Below are positions 46,205-57,368 of a DNA stretch of 64,000 nucleotides, in pieces. The stretch comes from Camellia lanceoleosa (taxonomy: Eukaryota > Streptophyta > Magnoliopsida > Ericales > Theaceae): NCBI GenBank assembly GCA_025200525.1, contig CM045762.1, positions 29,795,600 to 29,859,599 on the forward strand, written 5' to 3'. The notes under the pieces are model-generated. The model was not told the DNA's origin. It ran no database searches and worked only from the letters and a program-made list of their open reading frames with translations. Numbering within the stretch: the first letter of the stretch is position 1; each line of letters begins with the position of its first letter. The position numbers were made by a program, and so were the translations under genes.

Positions 46205-46560
46205 ACAGAAATTAATTTTCTCTGTGGAATTAATTTGGTTAAATAAAATTTTATTTTATTTCCAAATTAATTGAAAAATAAAAGTTATTTTCTTATTTCT
46301 TTTATTTTACAAAAATTTAATTTTCTGTGTGGAATTAATTTTGTTAAATAACATTTTATTTTATTTCCAAATTAATTGAAAAATAAAAGTTACATTCTTG
46401 TTTCTTTTATTTTTTTACAGAATTTTATTTCCTGTGTGGAATTAATTTGGTTGAATAAAATTTTATTTTATTTCCAAATTAATTGGAAAATAAAAGTTAC
46501 ATTCTTGTTTCTTTTATTTTTTACAAAATTTAATTTTTTGAATTTGGTTTAATTTTCTGT
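46205..46560 (+). repeat. Three-copy 105-107-bp tandem repeat in the Copia leader
   Basis: Units contain CTGTGTGGAATTAATTTKG, TTTTATTTTATTTCCAAATTAATTG and AAATAAAAGTTA. The GTGGAATTAA words fall at about 46225, 46330 and 46437. The array lies between LTR and gag. Confidence 0.85.
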
Positions 46561-46605
46561 GTAGTGCAAATTCTAATTATAATTTTGTTTTATAAATTAG
46601 AATTG

Positions 46606-47560
46606 ATGGCTACTGAAACTAATGTCCAAACAAGCACTACTGTGGTGGCTGTAATGACGCCAACCCCCTATCCTGTTGTAACAGTACCGGTAAATCACAG
46701 TGAAAAGCCAGAGAAGTTTTCAGGAATTGACTTTAAAAGATGGCAACCGAAAATGTTGTTCTATCTTACAACTCTAAACCTAGCTCGTTTCCTCCATGAG
46801 GATGCTCCTATTTTGAAAGAGGATGAAACCGATCGACAAGTGGTTACTGTGGTTAATGCTTGGAAACATGCTGATTTCCTTTGCCGGAACTAAATCTTGA
46901 ACAAACTTCACAACACATTATACAACGTCTACAGTCCTATCAAGACAGCACAGGAACTTTGAGAGTCTTTAGAGAAAAAATACAAAATGGAAGATGCCGG
47001 CTCAAAGAAATTTGTGGTTGGCAGATTCCTGGATTTTGTAATGGTTGATTCAAAAATTGTGATCAGCCAAGTTCAAAATTTCCAACTCATTCTGCATGAC
47101 ATTCATGCAAAAGGCATGTCTCTCAGTGAATCCTTCGAAGTTGCAGCCTTAATTGAAAAATTACCAAAGGCTGGAAGGAATTCAAGAACTACGTCAAACA
47201 CAAGTGCAAAGAAATTTCTATGGAAGAATTAATTGTGCGTTTGAGGATTGAGGAGGACAACCGCAATTCTGAAAAGTGGGCTGGTAAGCATCCTATGGAG
47301 TCTAAGGCAAATGTGGTGGAACATGCTTCAAAAACCAAGAAACGAAAGTCTTCTGGAGAAAGTTCATCACAAGGCTCTAAAGGGGGTGGGGGAAATAAAA
47401 AGTACAAGTTTAATGGCAAATGTTACATCTGTGACAAAGAGGGACATCGGGCCAAAGATTGCCGTAGCAAAGGCAAAAGCAAGAGAAGAACAAGCAAGAA
47501 GCCTGATCAAGCCCATATGACCGAAGTGGACAAGATTTCCAATGGTGTAGATGACATCAA
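46606..47560 (+). pseudogene. Copia gag with CCHC zinc knuckle, frameshifted
   Basis: The frame opens at ATG 46606 (MATETNVQTSTTVVAV) with the Copia gag motif EKFSGIDFKRWQPKMLFYL near residue 33. It breaks at TAA 46891-46893, resumes with [19 protein letters not shown] near 46995 and ALIEKLPK, and shifts again into the frame holding the knuckle CYICDKEGHRAKDC at 47421-47462. Gag forms the particle shell and the knuckle binds RNA. At least two breaks stop it being whole. Confidence 0.85.
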
Positions 47561-47820
47561 TCTTTCTGCAGTTGTTTCCGAGGCAAATCTTGTCGGAAAT
47601 CCTAAAGAATGGTGGGTGGACACTGGTGCTACTCGCCATATTTGTGCCGACAAAAAGATGTTCGCATCTTATTCTACAGTGGACAATGGTGAACAACTTT
47701 TTATGGGCAACTCCTCAACTTCCAAAGTTGAAGGATAAGGAAAGATTGTACTCAAGATGACATCTGGAAAGAAACTCACTCTCATTTGTAAGAAGAGTAC
47801 TATCTTACAAATACTTAAAA
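47561..47820 (+). pseudogene. Copia protease, followed by a deletion of the integrase core
   Basis: WWVDTGATRHICADKKMF near 47612 contains the intact aspartic protease DTGA motif. The frame stops at about 47737 (TAA). Within about 80 bp the sequence jumps to the integrase C-terminal region, so the GAG-pre-integrase HHCC domain and the DDE core are missing, a loss of roughly 1 kb. Confidence 0.8.
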
Positions 47821-49760
47821 GTGTGGGGGTATTTGGCTAAAGTGGCTATTCCTAGTCCTAAAAAGACTAAAATAGGTCCTAAGACCATTGATTGCATTTT
47901 CATTGGTTATGCTAAGAATAGTAGTGCATATCGATTTTTGATTCATAAATCAGAACATACCGAAATGCACGTAAATACTATTATTGAGTCTCGGAATGCA
48001 TCATTCTTTGAACATGTATTTCCAAATAAGACTGGACAAGAGACAAGTAACAATAAAAGATCTCATGATGTTATTACTAGTCAAGATCAAGAACATGATC
48101 AGGAACAAGAGCAAGAGTTAGACCAAAATGAGGAAGAGGAACCTAGGCATAGTAAACGTAATAGAATCTCAAAATCTTTTGGTCCAGATTTCCTAACATT
48201 TTTGTTAGAAAATGAGCCTTTAACTTTTGAAGAGGCTATGTCCAGTCCTGAAGCTCCTTTATGGAAAGAAGCTATCAATAGTGAAGTTGAATCCATCTTG
48301 CAAAATCACACTTGGGAATTGGTGGATTTGCCACCAGGTTGTAAACCTCTTGGGTACAAGTGGATTTTCAAAAGGAAAATGAAAGCGGATGGATCAATTG
48401 ACAAGTACAAGGCAAGACTTGTGGTCAAAGGATTTAGACAAAAAGAAGGCCTTGATTACTTTGACACATACTCACCGGTTATTAGAATAACATCCATTAG
48501 AATGCTAATTGCCATTGCATCTCTGTACAATCTAGAAATTCATCAAATGGATGTGAAAACCGCTTTCTTAAATGGTGAGTTAAATGAAGAAATTTACATG
48601 GAATAACCAGAAGGTTTTTCTGTTCTAGGAAAAGAAAAGAAAAGAAAGTGTGTAAATTGGTTAAATCATTATATGCTTTAAAACAAGCGCCAAAGCAATG
48701 GCATGAGAAATTTGACAAAGCAATGATGTCAAATGGATTTAAAATTAATGTGTGTGACAAATGTGTTTATATTAAAAACATAGACAAATGTTATGTCATT
48801 GTATGTCTTTATGTGGATAATATGCTCATCATAGGTAGTAATAATGATATGATTAAAACTACTAAGAAAATGTTGAATAAACATTTTGACATGAAGGACA
48901 TGGGCATTGCTGATGTAATTCTTGGCATAAATATTACCAAAACATCATAAGGATATGCTTTGTCACAATCTCATTACATTGAGAAAATACTTGACAAATT
49001 CAGCAAAGATGATGATCATCTTGCCAGAACACATGTAGATGTTAATTTGTTTCTATCTAAGAATATACAGGAAAGTATTTCTCAATTAGAGTATGCCCAA
49101 ATTATTGGAAGCTTAATGTACTTGATGAACTGCACTCGCCCAGATATAGCTTATGCAGTAAGTAAATTAAGTAGATATACGAGTAACCCGGGAGTAGAAC
49201 ACTGGAAAGCAATTATAAGGGTTCTAAGATATCTTCGATTTACTCGTAACATTGGGCTTAATTATACTAGATATCCAGCAGTACTTGAAAGATACTGTGA
49301 TGCAAATTGGATATTGGATACTAGAGACTCAAAGTCTACCAGTTGGTATGTCTTTACTCTTGGTGGTGCGGCTGTATCTTGGAAATCTTCCAAACAGACT
49401 TGTATTGCTAGGTCTACTATGGAATTAGAATTCATAGCTTTAGACAAAGTAAGGGAAAAAGCAGAATGGGTTCGCCGCTTTCTTGAAGATATTCCAATAT
49501 AGCCAAAACCGATGCCTGCTATATGCATACATTGCGATAGTCAATCAGCAATAGGTAAAGCATAAAGTCATATGTATAACGGTAAATCTAGACACATTCA
49601 TCGTCGACATAATACCGTAAGACAACTACTCTCTAATGGAATTGTTTCCATTGAATATGTGAAGTCAAAAGACAACATAGCGGATCCACTAACCAAAGGG
49701 TTAGCAAGAGAGTTAGTTGATAATTTATCAAGGGAAATGGGACTAAAGCCTATTAAATAA
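47821..49760 (+). pseudogene. Copia integrase tail, reverse transcriptase and RNase H, broken
   Basis: The integrase C-terminal part reads KIGPKTIDCIFIGYAKNSSA near 47860. RT begins near 48235 with EAPLWKEAINSEVESI, then NHTWELVDLPPG, YKWIFKRKMKADGSIDKYKA and MDVKTAFLNGEL (catalytic Asp) near 48547. A TAA at 48604-48606 follows EEIYME. The second RT motif reads YVDN near 48812 where YVDD is expected, so a catalytic Asp is replaced. A TAA near 48948 and a further frame ([16 protein letters not shown] block near 49125) lead to RNase H with CDANW near 49292 and [19 protein letters not shown] near 49378. It closes with KDNIADPLTKGL and TAA near 49758. Confidence 0.87.
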
Positions 49761-50341
49761 GAGTTACCACAACGGCAACCCAACCTAGTTGACTGGAGAT
49801 CCCAAGATCTAGGTTCAAAGGGACAACCGAATTATGAATGACTTAGAAGGATCACTAGGGAGTCCAACTCCTACCCATTTCTATGATGAAATAGTGATGA
49901 CTGCAGCATTTTAGGTTAAGTAAAATTTTAATGGTTCTTATATCTAGGTAAACCTAGTGGAGTATGGCAGGATACTCTTCATCAGAATCACCTATATGAG
50001 TGTGAACTGGGCCGGTTCTATGAGATTTGTGAAGGGCTACAATTCTCTAGAGCACTCATGAAAGACCAGGTTGTTCAGGGCAAAAATGAACACAATAGTG
50101 AGAACTAAACTGTGTCTGGGAATATATCGTGTGAGTTCTATTGTCTTGGTTTATACAAACGGCTGAACAGTTCAAGACATCATGTTCACTGGTTAGCTAG
50201 TAAATCCCATAGTGTCTCACAAGGGAAGGTTCAAAGCCAAAAGCTACCTATCCTTTGCAGAATATTTCCAATTTCTGTACTCTCCGTATTTACATCATGT
50301 TGTTGCATTTTCTCTCTGTCAATTTCATTCATGTTGGGGAT

Positions 50342-50946
50342 TGTTGGAAAATTTATAAAGAAGTAGTTGTGAATTGAAATAGACTCCATTTTGAATGAAA
50401 TGGTGTAACCTTTCATAGTGTCTTTTTGTTTTAAAGGAAGGGTCAAACCTCCATTTGAATGACAGGATGCAAACCTTTCATGGTGTCTCTTTATTTTAAA
50501 GGAAGGGTTATGTCCCTTCTTCATATCTTTTCTATTCAAATTAAATAGGTACCAACAAAGCCTATATAAAGGCAGCCCCATTCCAATTTTGATTGATTCC
50601 GAAAATTCATTTTCCCTTCCTTCATTTTGCTCTCTTGCGTCCTTTATTCTTCATATTAGATTTAGAATAAATTTCAGAGAGTTATAGAACACAAGGTTCT
50701 AGTTCGCCGGACAAATTTGTTTGAAGTGCTACTACAAATTTGTGAAGATTATTGTATCTTGGGAGATAGACGCTACATAACCGTAAGCACCGTAGAGGGG
50801 CGAATCTGTCTTAAAGACAGAATGTTACACACTCAACTTGGTCTTTAATTATTGATTCGGTTCAAAAAAATAAATTTTGTAAGTTTTATTTTATTTTGTT
50901 TGAATTATTTCAATTTATTTTATTTACACAGAAGATTGTTCCTACA
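50342..50946 (+). repeat. 3' LTR of the Copia element
   Basis: 605 bp, collinear with the 5' LTR, with small indels (for example an extra AAGACAGAATG near 50814). It ends CCTACA. Confidence 0.9.
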
Positions 50947-52090
50947 TGATTTCCATGGATTCATTCATTTACCTTTTGTTTTAATGATTGTGCTGTGTTT
51001 TTTTTTTTCTTTTTTCTTTTTTTTGGGGTGTCTCATTCATGGAAGAAAATTGGGGGTTTTGACTAGAGATTAATTTCTAAAATTTAGGGCTTTACCTTTC
51101 TAAAATTCAGAACTTGTTTTCTGAATTTGTTTTGAAAAATTAGAATATAGTTTGGCAAAAATAAACATCAAAAGAGATCTTTTTTAATTTTTGAAAGTTA
51201 TTTCCTGAGAAAACTATATAAAAAGACTGAGTGTTTATAGTTTTTTTTTTTCTTTCACCAAAACTAGTTTTTGAAAAAAAATGGGAAAACTAGATCTAAA
51301 AGCTTAACCAAACAAAGCAGCATGTTTGGTTTTATTCTCATTTTTCGTGTTTTTGGAAACAAACAATGAAAACTTCAAAAACATCCATTGTTGTTTAAAA
51401 AGTGAATTGCTCCGGTATGCTTTGATGTCTTATATTGCTCTCTCGTGGATCAGTTTTTGCATTTGCTTCAACTTAGAGGCACGAAGCTTATTATTCTTAG
51501 TTTTTAGTTTTTTAATTTCTTGAATCAATTGCATTTGTCCTTGTTGTGTTTAGGGCGAGTAGAGTGAAAATTTAGGAATATCTAACTATTGAAAGGAGTC
51601 CTTTGGGTGGGTTTCTTTCCATCACTGTGAGTTTCAGCTTTTGGGCCTGGAGTTCTTGATTTCAAACTAAAATTGAACTGCATTCGGATTTGAGAGGAGT
51701 TGAACTGACTATTGTGTGAATTTATTTTATTTAACTTTACAGATGCTTACAATCAGGTTTCATGATTTTATTATGATTATTTCTCCCCTTTAATCTAATC
51801 TCTTATAGTTCATTTGTACCTATTTGACTTCCATGCACGGTAGCAGTACAATCAACTTGTTCAACATTGTTTCATGATTTTACTTTTGTGTTAATATTCT
51901 GCCTTATTTTATTAATTTTTCGATCTTGCTTTCTCTTTATCTGGTTCATTACAATTCAAGTTTTTTTTCATGTTACATGTTGCTATTTTTTGGCAGTACA
52001 ATGAAATTCTTGGCATAGGAGCTTTTGAAAACACTGTGTGAACCTCATTTCCTCATATTGTTTTGAACTTTCATTGTGTGTAATATTTTC
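50947..52090. other. Non-genic DNA right of the Copia element
   Basis: T-rich with no coding motif. A decayed AT-rich repeat near 51080-51350 (TTTGGTTTTATTCTC, AACCAAACAAAGCA) suggests a MITE scar. Confidence 0.45.
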
Positions 52091-52237
52091 CTAACTTCAA
52101 AGTGTAATTATCTTAAATATTTATATAAGATAAATATAAATCTCATTTCATAATAAGCAAATCCGGTGAAGTTAAGAAGTAGATCCGCAAGTTGATTCGG
52201 CTGGACACGTGTTGGCCAGAGATTGAGTTTTTCTCCT

Positions 52238-52245
52238 TATAAATA
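52238..52245 (+). promoter_or_regulatory. TATA box in the probable solo LTR
   Basis: TATAAATA in the context CTCCTTATAAATAGGGAG, upstream of a GA-rich tract. Confidence 0.45.
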
Positions 52246-52735
52246 GGGAGAGTTGATCAACCTGCAAAAGAAGGAAAGAAAAGGAAAAGAGGAAAGAAAG
52301 AAGAAAGAAAAGAGAGGAAGGAAGGAAGAAAAAATAATGGAAGTCGAAAGGGTCTTTGATAGTGGAAAAAAAAAAGTGAGGTATTAATGTTAAGGTGAGT
52401 TATATTATACCTTGAGTTACCATAATATATTTTACGTATGTTTTGACTTATCAAAATCTGTTTTACACAAGTTATGTTTTTATTAGTATATTAATAAAAG
52501 TTATGTTTTATAAAGGTTTCAGTTACGTGGATTATTTTCTGAATCCTATTTACTTAAAAGGAAACCCATGGATATGTTTGTTTATATTTTAAAGAATATT
52601 TGGCTATGACCTTATAAACAATTATGTTTTGTAAGTACCACTATGGGAGTCATATGCCTTGGGGGACTTAAATAACCATTGGTCTCTGTTTGACCACTTT
52701 GTGGTCCTCTGTTTGTCATGAATCCATTGACTTCT

Positions 52736-52920
52736 GTTCTATGCGGAGTTAAGTGCTACACTATTGTGAGAGCCACCTCTAGAATCCGTATGAGCCACCT
52801 CTTGAATCCGTACCTCTGTTCTGTGCGGAGCAAAGTGCTGTGCGGAGCTAAATGCTACACTATTGTGGAAACCACCTCTAGAATCCGTACGAGCCACCTT
52901 TTGAATCCTTACCTGCTTAC
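52736..52920. repeat. Imperfect tandem repeat of about 100 bp
   Basis: The order TGCGGAG, AAGTGCTACACTATTGTG, GCCACCTCTAGAATCCGTA, GAGCCACCTCTTGAATCC occurs at 52742-52812 and again at 52843-52912. The open frames on both strands here are shadows of the repeat. Confidence 0.8.
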
Positions 52921-53422
52921 ATTTGTCATACATGACCTCCGATTCTGATACATTCAAAGACCGTGGTTATGGTTATTTATTTACATAATCTCAGTTTTGC
53001 TACTTAAAGGATTATTTGTTCCAACTAAATTATCTTAAATGTTTTGGCCTAACTAACTATCCATGGTTATTTCGTGTACCTTATACTCTTGGTATAATAT
53101 TTCTCACTCTGCCATGTGCTTATAGATGTTTACCAATTTTCAAGAAATAATGCAATTCAGAAATAGCTTTTGGAAAGTCTTAGATGTGGGGCTGCGAAAT
53201 AGAACACACAGCACTTTCATGATATTTTTCTATGTAAATATCGACCTTTTTGGTCAATACATTTTGTAATAAAAATAGAAGCTCCGATGATTATTTTGGT
53301 ACCCTTATTTAAATATTACTTCTGCTCGCATTTATTAATTTGTTTAAGAATTGGCCGGAGATAATTTCAGTTACTGGCTATCACGATGTTTAACCCTTGG
53401 GTACGGAGAGCGAGTCGTGACA

Positions 53423-54689
53423 TGGTTCATTCTTGACGTTCTCTAATGTGAGTTGTGCGTTTTAATTTTTCTTTTTCTTTATATTTGTTGACATTGTTAA
53501 ACCAATTTGATAAGAATGGACTTAGATTCTAATTTTAAGATTGTTTTGTATTGAATTTGTTTTGGGTCGAAAAATGTAGGGTCTTTGTTTGTTGGACTTT
53601 GTGAGTACTTGGAATTTGGTTAAATTAGTGTTTAGTCGCTTTGTATTTAGTTTCCCACCATAAATACCAATCTTAAAATGTCAGGTTGCGAAGTATAATT
53701 TATGTCAAGATTGATTTGTTTAACCTTGGTTGTTTAGGTAATGGATTTAATTTTTGTGCTAGCTAAAGAAAGTGATAATGGCATTTCTACCAATCATTGC
53801 TTCAATCACTCAATCGGTCATCTCCCTCCTATTCAAAAGGTACTTCAATTCTTGTTTAGTTTGCTGCCTATGCATATATAATAAGCACATGGTTTGATTA
53901 CATTATTTTTATCATGTGCCCTAATGTAAATTCTGAAAAGAAAAAGTAGACTATTGATTCTTTACCAAAATAGCAAATAAATTTACCCAAGTCTCACGAC
54001 CCCCACACTCGCAGCTCGTGGGGTCTAACTAGTCAAGATAAAGTGAAGACAAAAAGAGATGTACGTAGTCATACTTTGATTAGGTAGTTTTTTCCAAATA
54101 GCACCTACATCAAATAGTGAGTCATCTTCAACCCTACTAGGCTGCTACTTGTCACCCATCCTATTTAATGCAAACCTTGATTTTCAATAAGCTCCTCAAG
54201 AACCTATTACATTAGAATCAGACATTAGCACAGTTAATCCTTTTTTAATTGTAAATGATTATTAAAAAATCAATTCTCAAACGAGTTTTAATTATAATTT
54301 TTTAAAAAAAATTTATTTAGTAGATTTTCATCTGTTGGATATCTAATTAGAAAGGTCATATTTAGCTGGGTGAGTTCATCTTGGGATCAACTGTAGTGAT
54401 GTAAATTGTTTATTTTATAAGATTTATTAAATAAATTATTTATATAAAAAATTAAGTTAATCAGATATTTATTACTACATAATTGAATCACATTTGTATT
54501 AAAAATATGTTCAAGAGATATGGTTTCGAGAATAGTTTATCTAATTTTTTAAAAATAAATATTATCTTTATTTTATGTTTTTCAATGTCCAATTCTACTT
54601 ATTAGACCTTACAAATAATTAATTTGGATCATAAAAATAGACTATGAGATGGGTTCAACCAAGTCCAAAAAATCTCTCTTTTTGTAAGA
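53423..54689. other. Non-genic DNA with a foldback-family fragment
   Basis: No gene is supported. A short ATG frame at 53778 (MAFLPIIASITQSVISLLFK) looks exon-like but is isolated. 54395-54510 shows the GTTAATCAGATATTTATTAC and GAATCACATTTGTATTA words of the 15.2/18.4-kb foldback family. Confidence 0.45.
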
Positions 54690-55280
54690 GAAATTCCAAG
54701 ATAATGTTTGATTAATTTTCAAATCGCTGTTTGAAACTAAAAACAAAATTTTAAAAACTCTTTTCAAAAATTTTTTTTTTAAAAAAGTTCATAACCAAAC
54801 AAAAATTTAATTTTTTTTTTCAAAACTCTATTTTTTCTATAAATAAATTCAAGTTTTTTTTTTATCTTTTATTTTTTTGAAAAAAATATTCAAAACTCTA
54901 TTTTTTTATAAAAAAAATCATTTTTTTAATTTTGTTCTTTAAAATTATTATTTTTTATTTTTAAAAAAAAATACTTTTTCAAAATATTTTTATTTATTGA
55001 CCAAATTATTTTTTATGATTTAGATATATATGGGTGATCCAAAATTTTTAAAAATTAAAAAAATATATTTTTAAAAAATTTTAAAAATATATTTAAAATA
55101 AAAAAAATAAAATATTTAAAAATTTTAAAAATTAAAAAAAATTAAATATTTTAAAAAAATAAAAAAATAAAAAATATTTAAAATAACTTTTGTCTAAATT
55201 TTTTTAAATAATTTTAAAAAATAATAAGTAAATATTTTTTTATAAAAATAAAAAATAATTTCAAAAAAATAAATTAAATA
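54690..55280. repeat. Extremely AT-rich low-complexity DNA
   Basis: Almost only A and T, with repeating AAAATTTTAAAAATATA and TTTTTAAAAAAA words. No coding content. Confidence 0.85.
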
Positions 55281-55515
55281 AAAACGGATAAAGCATTATA
55301 CTCCTATCTCAAGATGACTCTGAGACCACTTTCCTACTTCATTCATTTGACTTCGGCCTACCTTTTGGAAGAAATGAAACCTTCTGAGCTCCGTCAAAGG
55401 GGAGCGGCTTTCTCAGTAGACACGTGCCCTTACCTTAGGAGCAGTTGGAATGTATCTTTCTTCGTTTGTAATTGAATTTCCTTCGGTTGGGCTGACCCTT
55501 GCTTGGCCTGAGTTT
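55281..55515. other. GC-richer island of possible organellar origin
   Basis: Clearly less AT-rich than the DNA on both sides, with abrupt edges. Words such as GAGCTCCGTCAAAGGGGAGCGG and CTTTTGGAAGAAATGAAACC have the texture of plant mitochondrial intergenic DNA. There is no ORF. The origin is a guess. Confidence 0.25.
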
Positions 55516-56028
55516 CAAAATTCATAATTAAATAAATTTTTAAAATATACAATTAAAAAATTAGTTTCAAAATTTATAATCAAATAAATTTTTCTTTTCA
55601 AAACTCATTTAAAAAATTTATCTTTAAAAATACAATTCAAAACTCACTTAAAAAACTAAACCAAATGGAGACTAAATTTTTAGATCATCATCATGTGAAT
55701 ATTCCACCAAACTCTTTCCTATATGTTTCTTATATAGTATATTCACTATTTTTTAAATGAATAAAGTTATAGCTATCAATTGATATATCAATTAGTGTAT
55801 CAATGGATGATATGACATAATTTTAAGGAGTTTTGAGTTTTTATAATTTCTATAATGGGTAGAATTCATAATTTTGAAGTGACAATCTTATAGTATATAT
55901 TGGTACACTAATTGACATACCAATTAATATATATAGCACTATTGTTTTTAAGTATAATAAATTGAGAAAATCGGTCTAGGGTCCCTCTCCCACTTTTCGT
56001 AATGAAAGAGATCCATAAAATTATTTTT
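55516..56028. other. AT-rich non-genic DNA
   Basis: Contains TATCAATTGATATATCAATTAGTGTATC near 55775 and an inverted counterpart GGTACACTAATTGACATACC near 55901, a probable MITE with ends about 130 bp apart. No gene is supported. Confidence 0.45.
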
Positions 56029-56490
56029 TGATGTCTAAGGTCTCTAAACATATATCAGAGAAATTTCAGTCCTTTATACTATCTTCATCATCTGACCCAC
56101 CGCCATCCCAACAACCAGACTCTGAGTCCTCATCTCCCAACACTGCCCAAAGCTTTACCCAGTGGAGGTTCCCACTCCCAAACTCACCCATCTCACACCA
56201 CTCTCACCCACCACCACCACCACCGCCGCCGCCGGAATCTGACCCATCACCACCCCAAACCCACCACCATTCTTATCCATAACCACCGCCTCCAGAACTC
56301 TTCCACCTCGCCGAGCTCCAACTCACTTCAGACTCCGATTCTGACCAACTCAATGCCCTCCACATGCTTGAACGATGGCTCGTTCCGAATCCCCCCACAG
56401 TTACCACGGCCGTGGACAGAGGCGATGAGGTGGTCTGTCCATGTCATGCTCGACACCCACTCTTTCGAAGTCATCGAATATCTCTAGAAA
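56028..56490 (+). pseudogene. Proline/serine-rich ORF fragment, unidentified
   Basis: ATG 56028 opens 84 codons (MMSKVSKHISEKFQSFILSS, then a run of nine Pro) to a TAA at 56280-56282. In the same frame it continues as PPPPELFHLAELQLTSDSDS, ALHMLERWLVPNPP and CPCHARHPLF to about 56490. The non-repetitive part after the stop suggests a real former exon. I cannot name the family. Its ATG overlaps the element end. Confidence 0.45.
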
Positions 56491-56736
56491 TAGATTAATT
56501 GGAGCAATGTTGTGGCAAAAGATCAGATGCGCTTCCGACCATTACTGTTGATGATGGATTGTTGAGTTCAACCAGAGAATTTCTCTGGTTTCAACCCAGA
56601 GAAAATTCAGTTCAAAACCCAGAGAATTTCTCTGGTTTCAAAGAAAATTCAGTTTTCTTTTACCTAGAGACTGTAAATTTGATATTGAAGTTTCAATTCT
56701 GTGCATGAATGTAAAATAAATGGCATTTTTCTTCAG

Positions 56737-56772
56737 GTAGTAACTCTATGGCACAGACCACCCGAAATCCTC
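56737..56772 (+). pseudogene. CDK-like exon scrap
   Basis: After TTTTTCTTCAG the sequence reads VVTLWHRPPEIL, close to the VVTLWYRAPEIL motif after the T-loop of cyclin-dependent kinases. Similarity ends at once after it. At 12 residues this is suggestive only. Confidence 0.35.
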
Positions 56773-56824
56773 ATATTCTCAACATCTTAGATGATAACGC
56801 ATTTGCATCAGCCAGATCACATAC

Positions 56825-56936
56825 CTTATCAATAAATGCTTCATTGCTTTCAGCAACTACAGAGGATGCGTGCACGTGTTTCTGCTCATAAAATGCACAT
56901 AATTGATCCAAAAAATCCAGCACCTTTGCCTTATGA
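56825..56936 (-). pseudogene. Exon-like sequence on the minus strand, unidentified
   Basis: On the minus strand TTTTGTGCAG precedes 56936 and GTATGTG follows 56825, giving a 112-bp open exon reading KAKVLDFLDQLCAFYEQKHV then HASSVVAESNEAFIDK. It looks like a genuine plant exon of unknown family. The overlapping 117-codon plus-strand frame may be its shadow. Confidence 0.45.
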
Positions 56937-57368
56937 CTGCACAAAAGTAAGCATTGAGTTACAGGAAATATTAGAGGGGGCAAATATTTCCATATTCAGA
57001 TGCCATAAGGAATATAGAAACAGCTTTGGATTAAAATACCTATATGACGATGCAGCGACTTCAAAAGCCTTCACAAAAAGGAAATTGGGAAAACTCGCAC
57101 CTAGATTAGCATTAAATAGTATACCTAAGCGAGCGTTTTTAGAACCTTCTATCTATGACATAGTGAAAGCTTTTAACAACATTTGGTAGAGGATCAAACC
57201 CACGGCAGAAAAATTTGAAATTTCTTTGGAGTCCTTGAAAGGCTAAGAAAATTTCTCTGGCAGTGTCCATGAAAGGCTAAGGAGGCCAGAGAAATTCAAA
57301 ATTTCTCTGAATTGAATTTTTTCTAGACCAATTTTCTCTGGATTGATGTTGAGGGACCTTAGACATCA

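Larger units (their letters stand above)
45283..50946 (+). mobile_element. Ty1/Copia LTR retrotransposon, degenerate
   Basis: 5664 bp. LTRs at 45283-45878 and 50342-50946 both start TGTTGGAAAATTTATAAAG and end in CCWACA. Flanking 5 bp are TGGTT and TGATT, a target duplication with one change. Gag, zinc knuckle, protease, integrase C-terminus, RT and RNase H lie in Copia order (integrase before RT) on the plus strand. The integrase core is deleted and several stops are present. It is non-autonomous and moderately old by the LTR differences. Confidence 0.9.
52091..53422 (+). mobile_element. Probable solo LTR related to the 25.2-39.7-kb LTR-type element
   Basis: The right end GATGTTTAACCCTTGGGTACGG..GAGTCGTGACA at 53390-53422 parallels GATGCTAAACCCTTAGGGGCGG..GGGTCGTGACA at 39670-39705. 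A TATAAATA box at 52238 is followed by a purine-rich run at 52263-52350, as in LTR promoters and leaders. The left end could not be fixed, so the start is approximate. There is no internal protein domain. Confidence 0.5.
56029..57368. mobile_element. DNA element with inverted ends carrying gene fragments (Pack-type)
   Basis: Left end TGATGTCTAAGGTCTCTAAACAT and right end (reverse complement) TGATGTCTAAGGTCCCTCAACAT pair over about 40 bp, including an inner CAGAGAAAWTT. 1340 bp. No transposase. The inside is less AT-rich and holds a proline-rich ORF, a kinase-like scrap and a spliced-looking exon on the other strand. Flanks are AT-rich (TTATTTTTT on the left, TAAAAATATTT on the right), so a 9-bp Mutator-type duplication cannot be proved. 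A Pack-MULE is the likeliest class. Confidence 0.55.

Noticed and set aside
52739..52957. Open frames on both strands over the 52.7-52.9-kb repeat
   Set aside because: Both strands are open only because of the tandem duplication; translations are mirror shadows without a motif.
53778..53860. ATG frame MAFLPIIASITQSVISLLFK as the first exon of a host gene
   Set aside because: The frame is short, no downstream exons are found, and the surroundings are repeat-derived.
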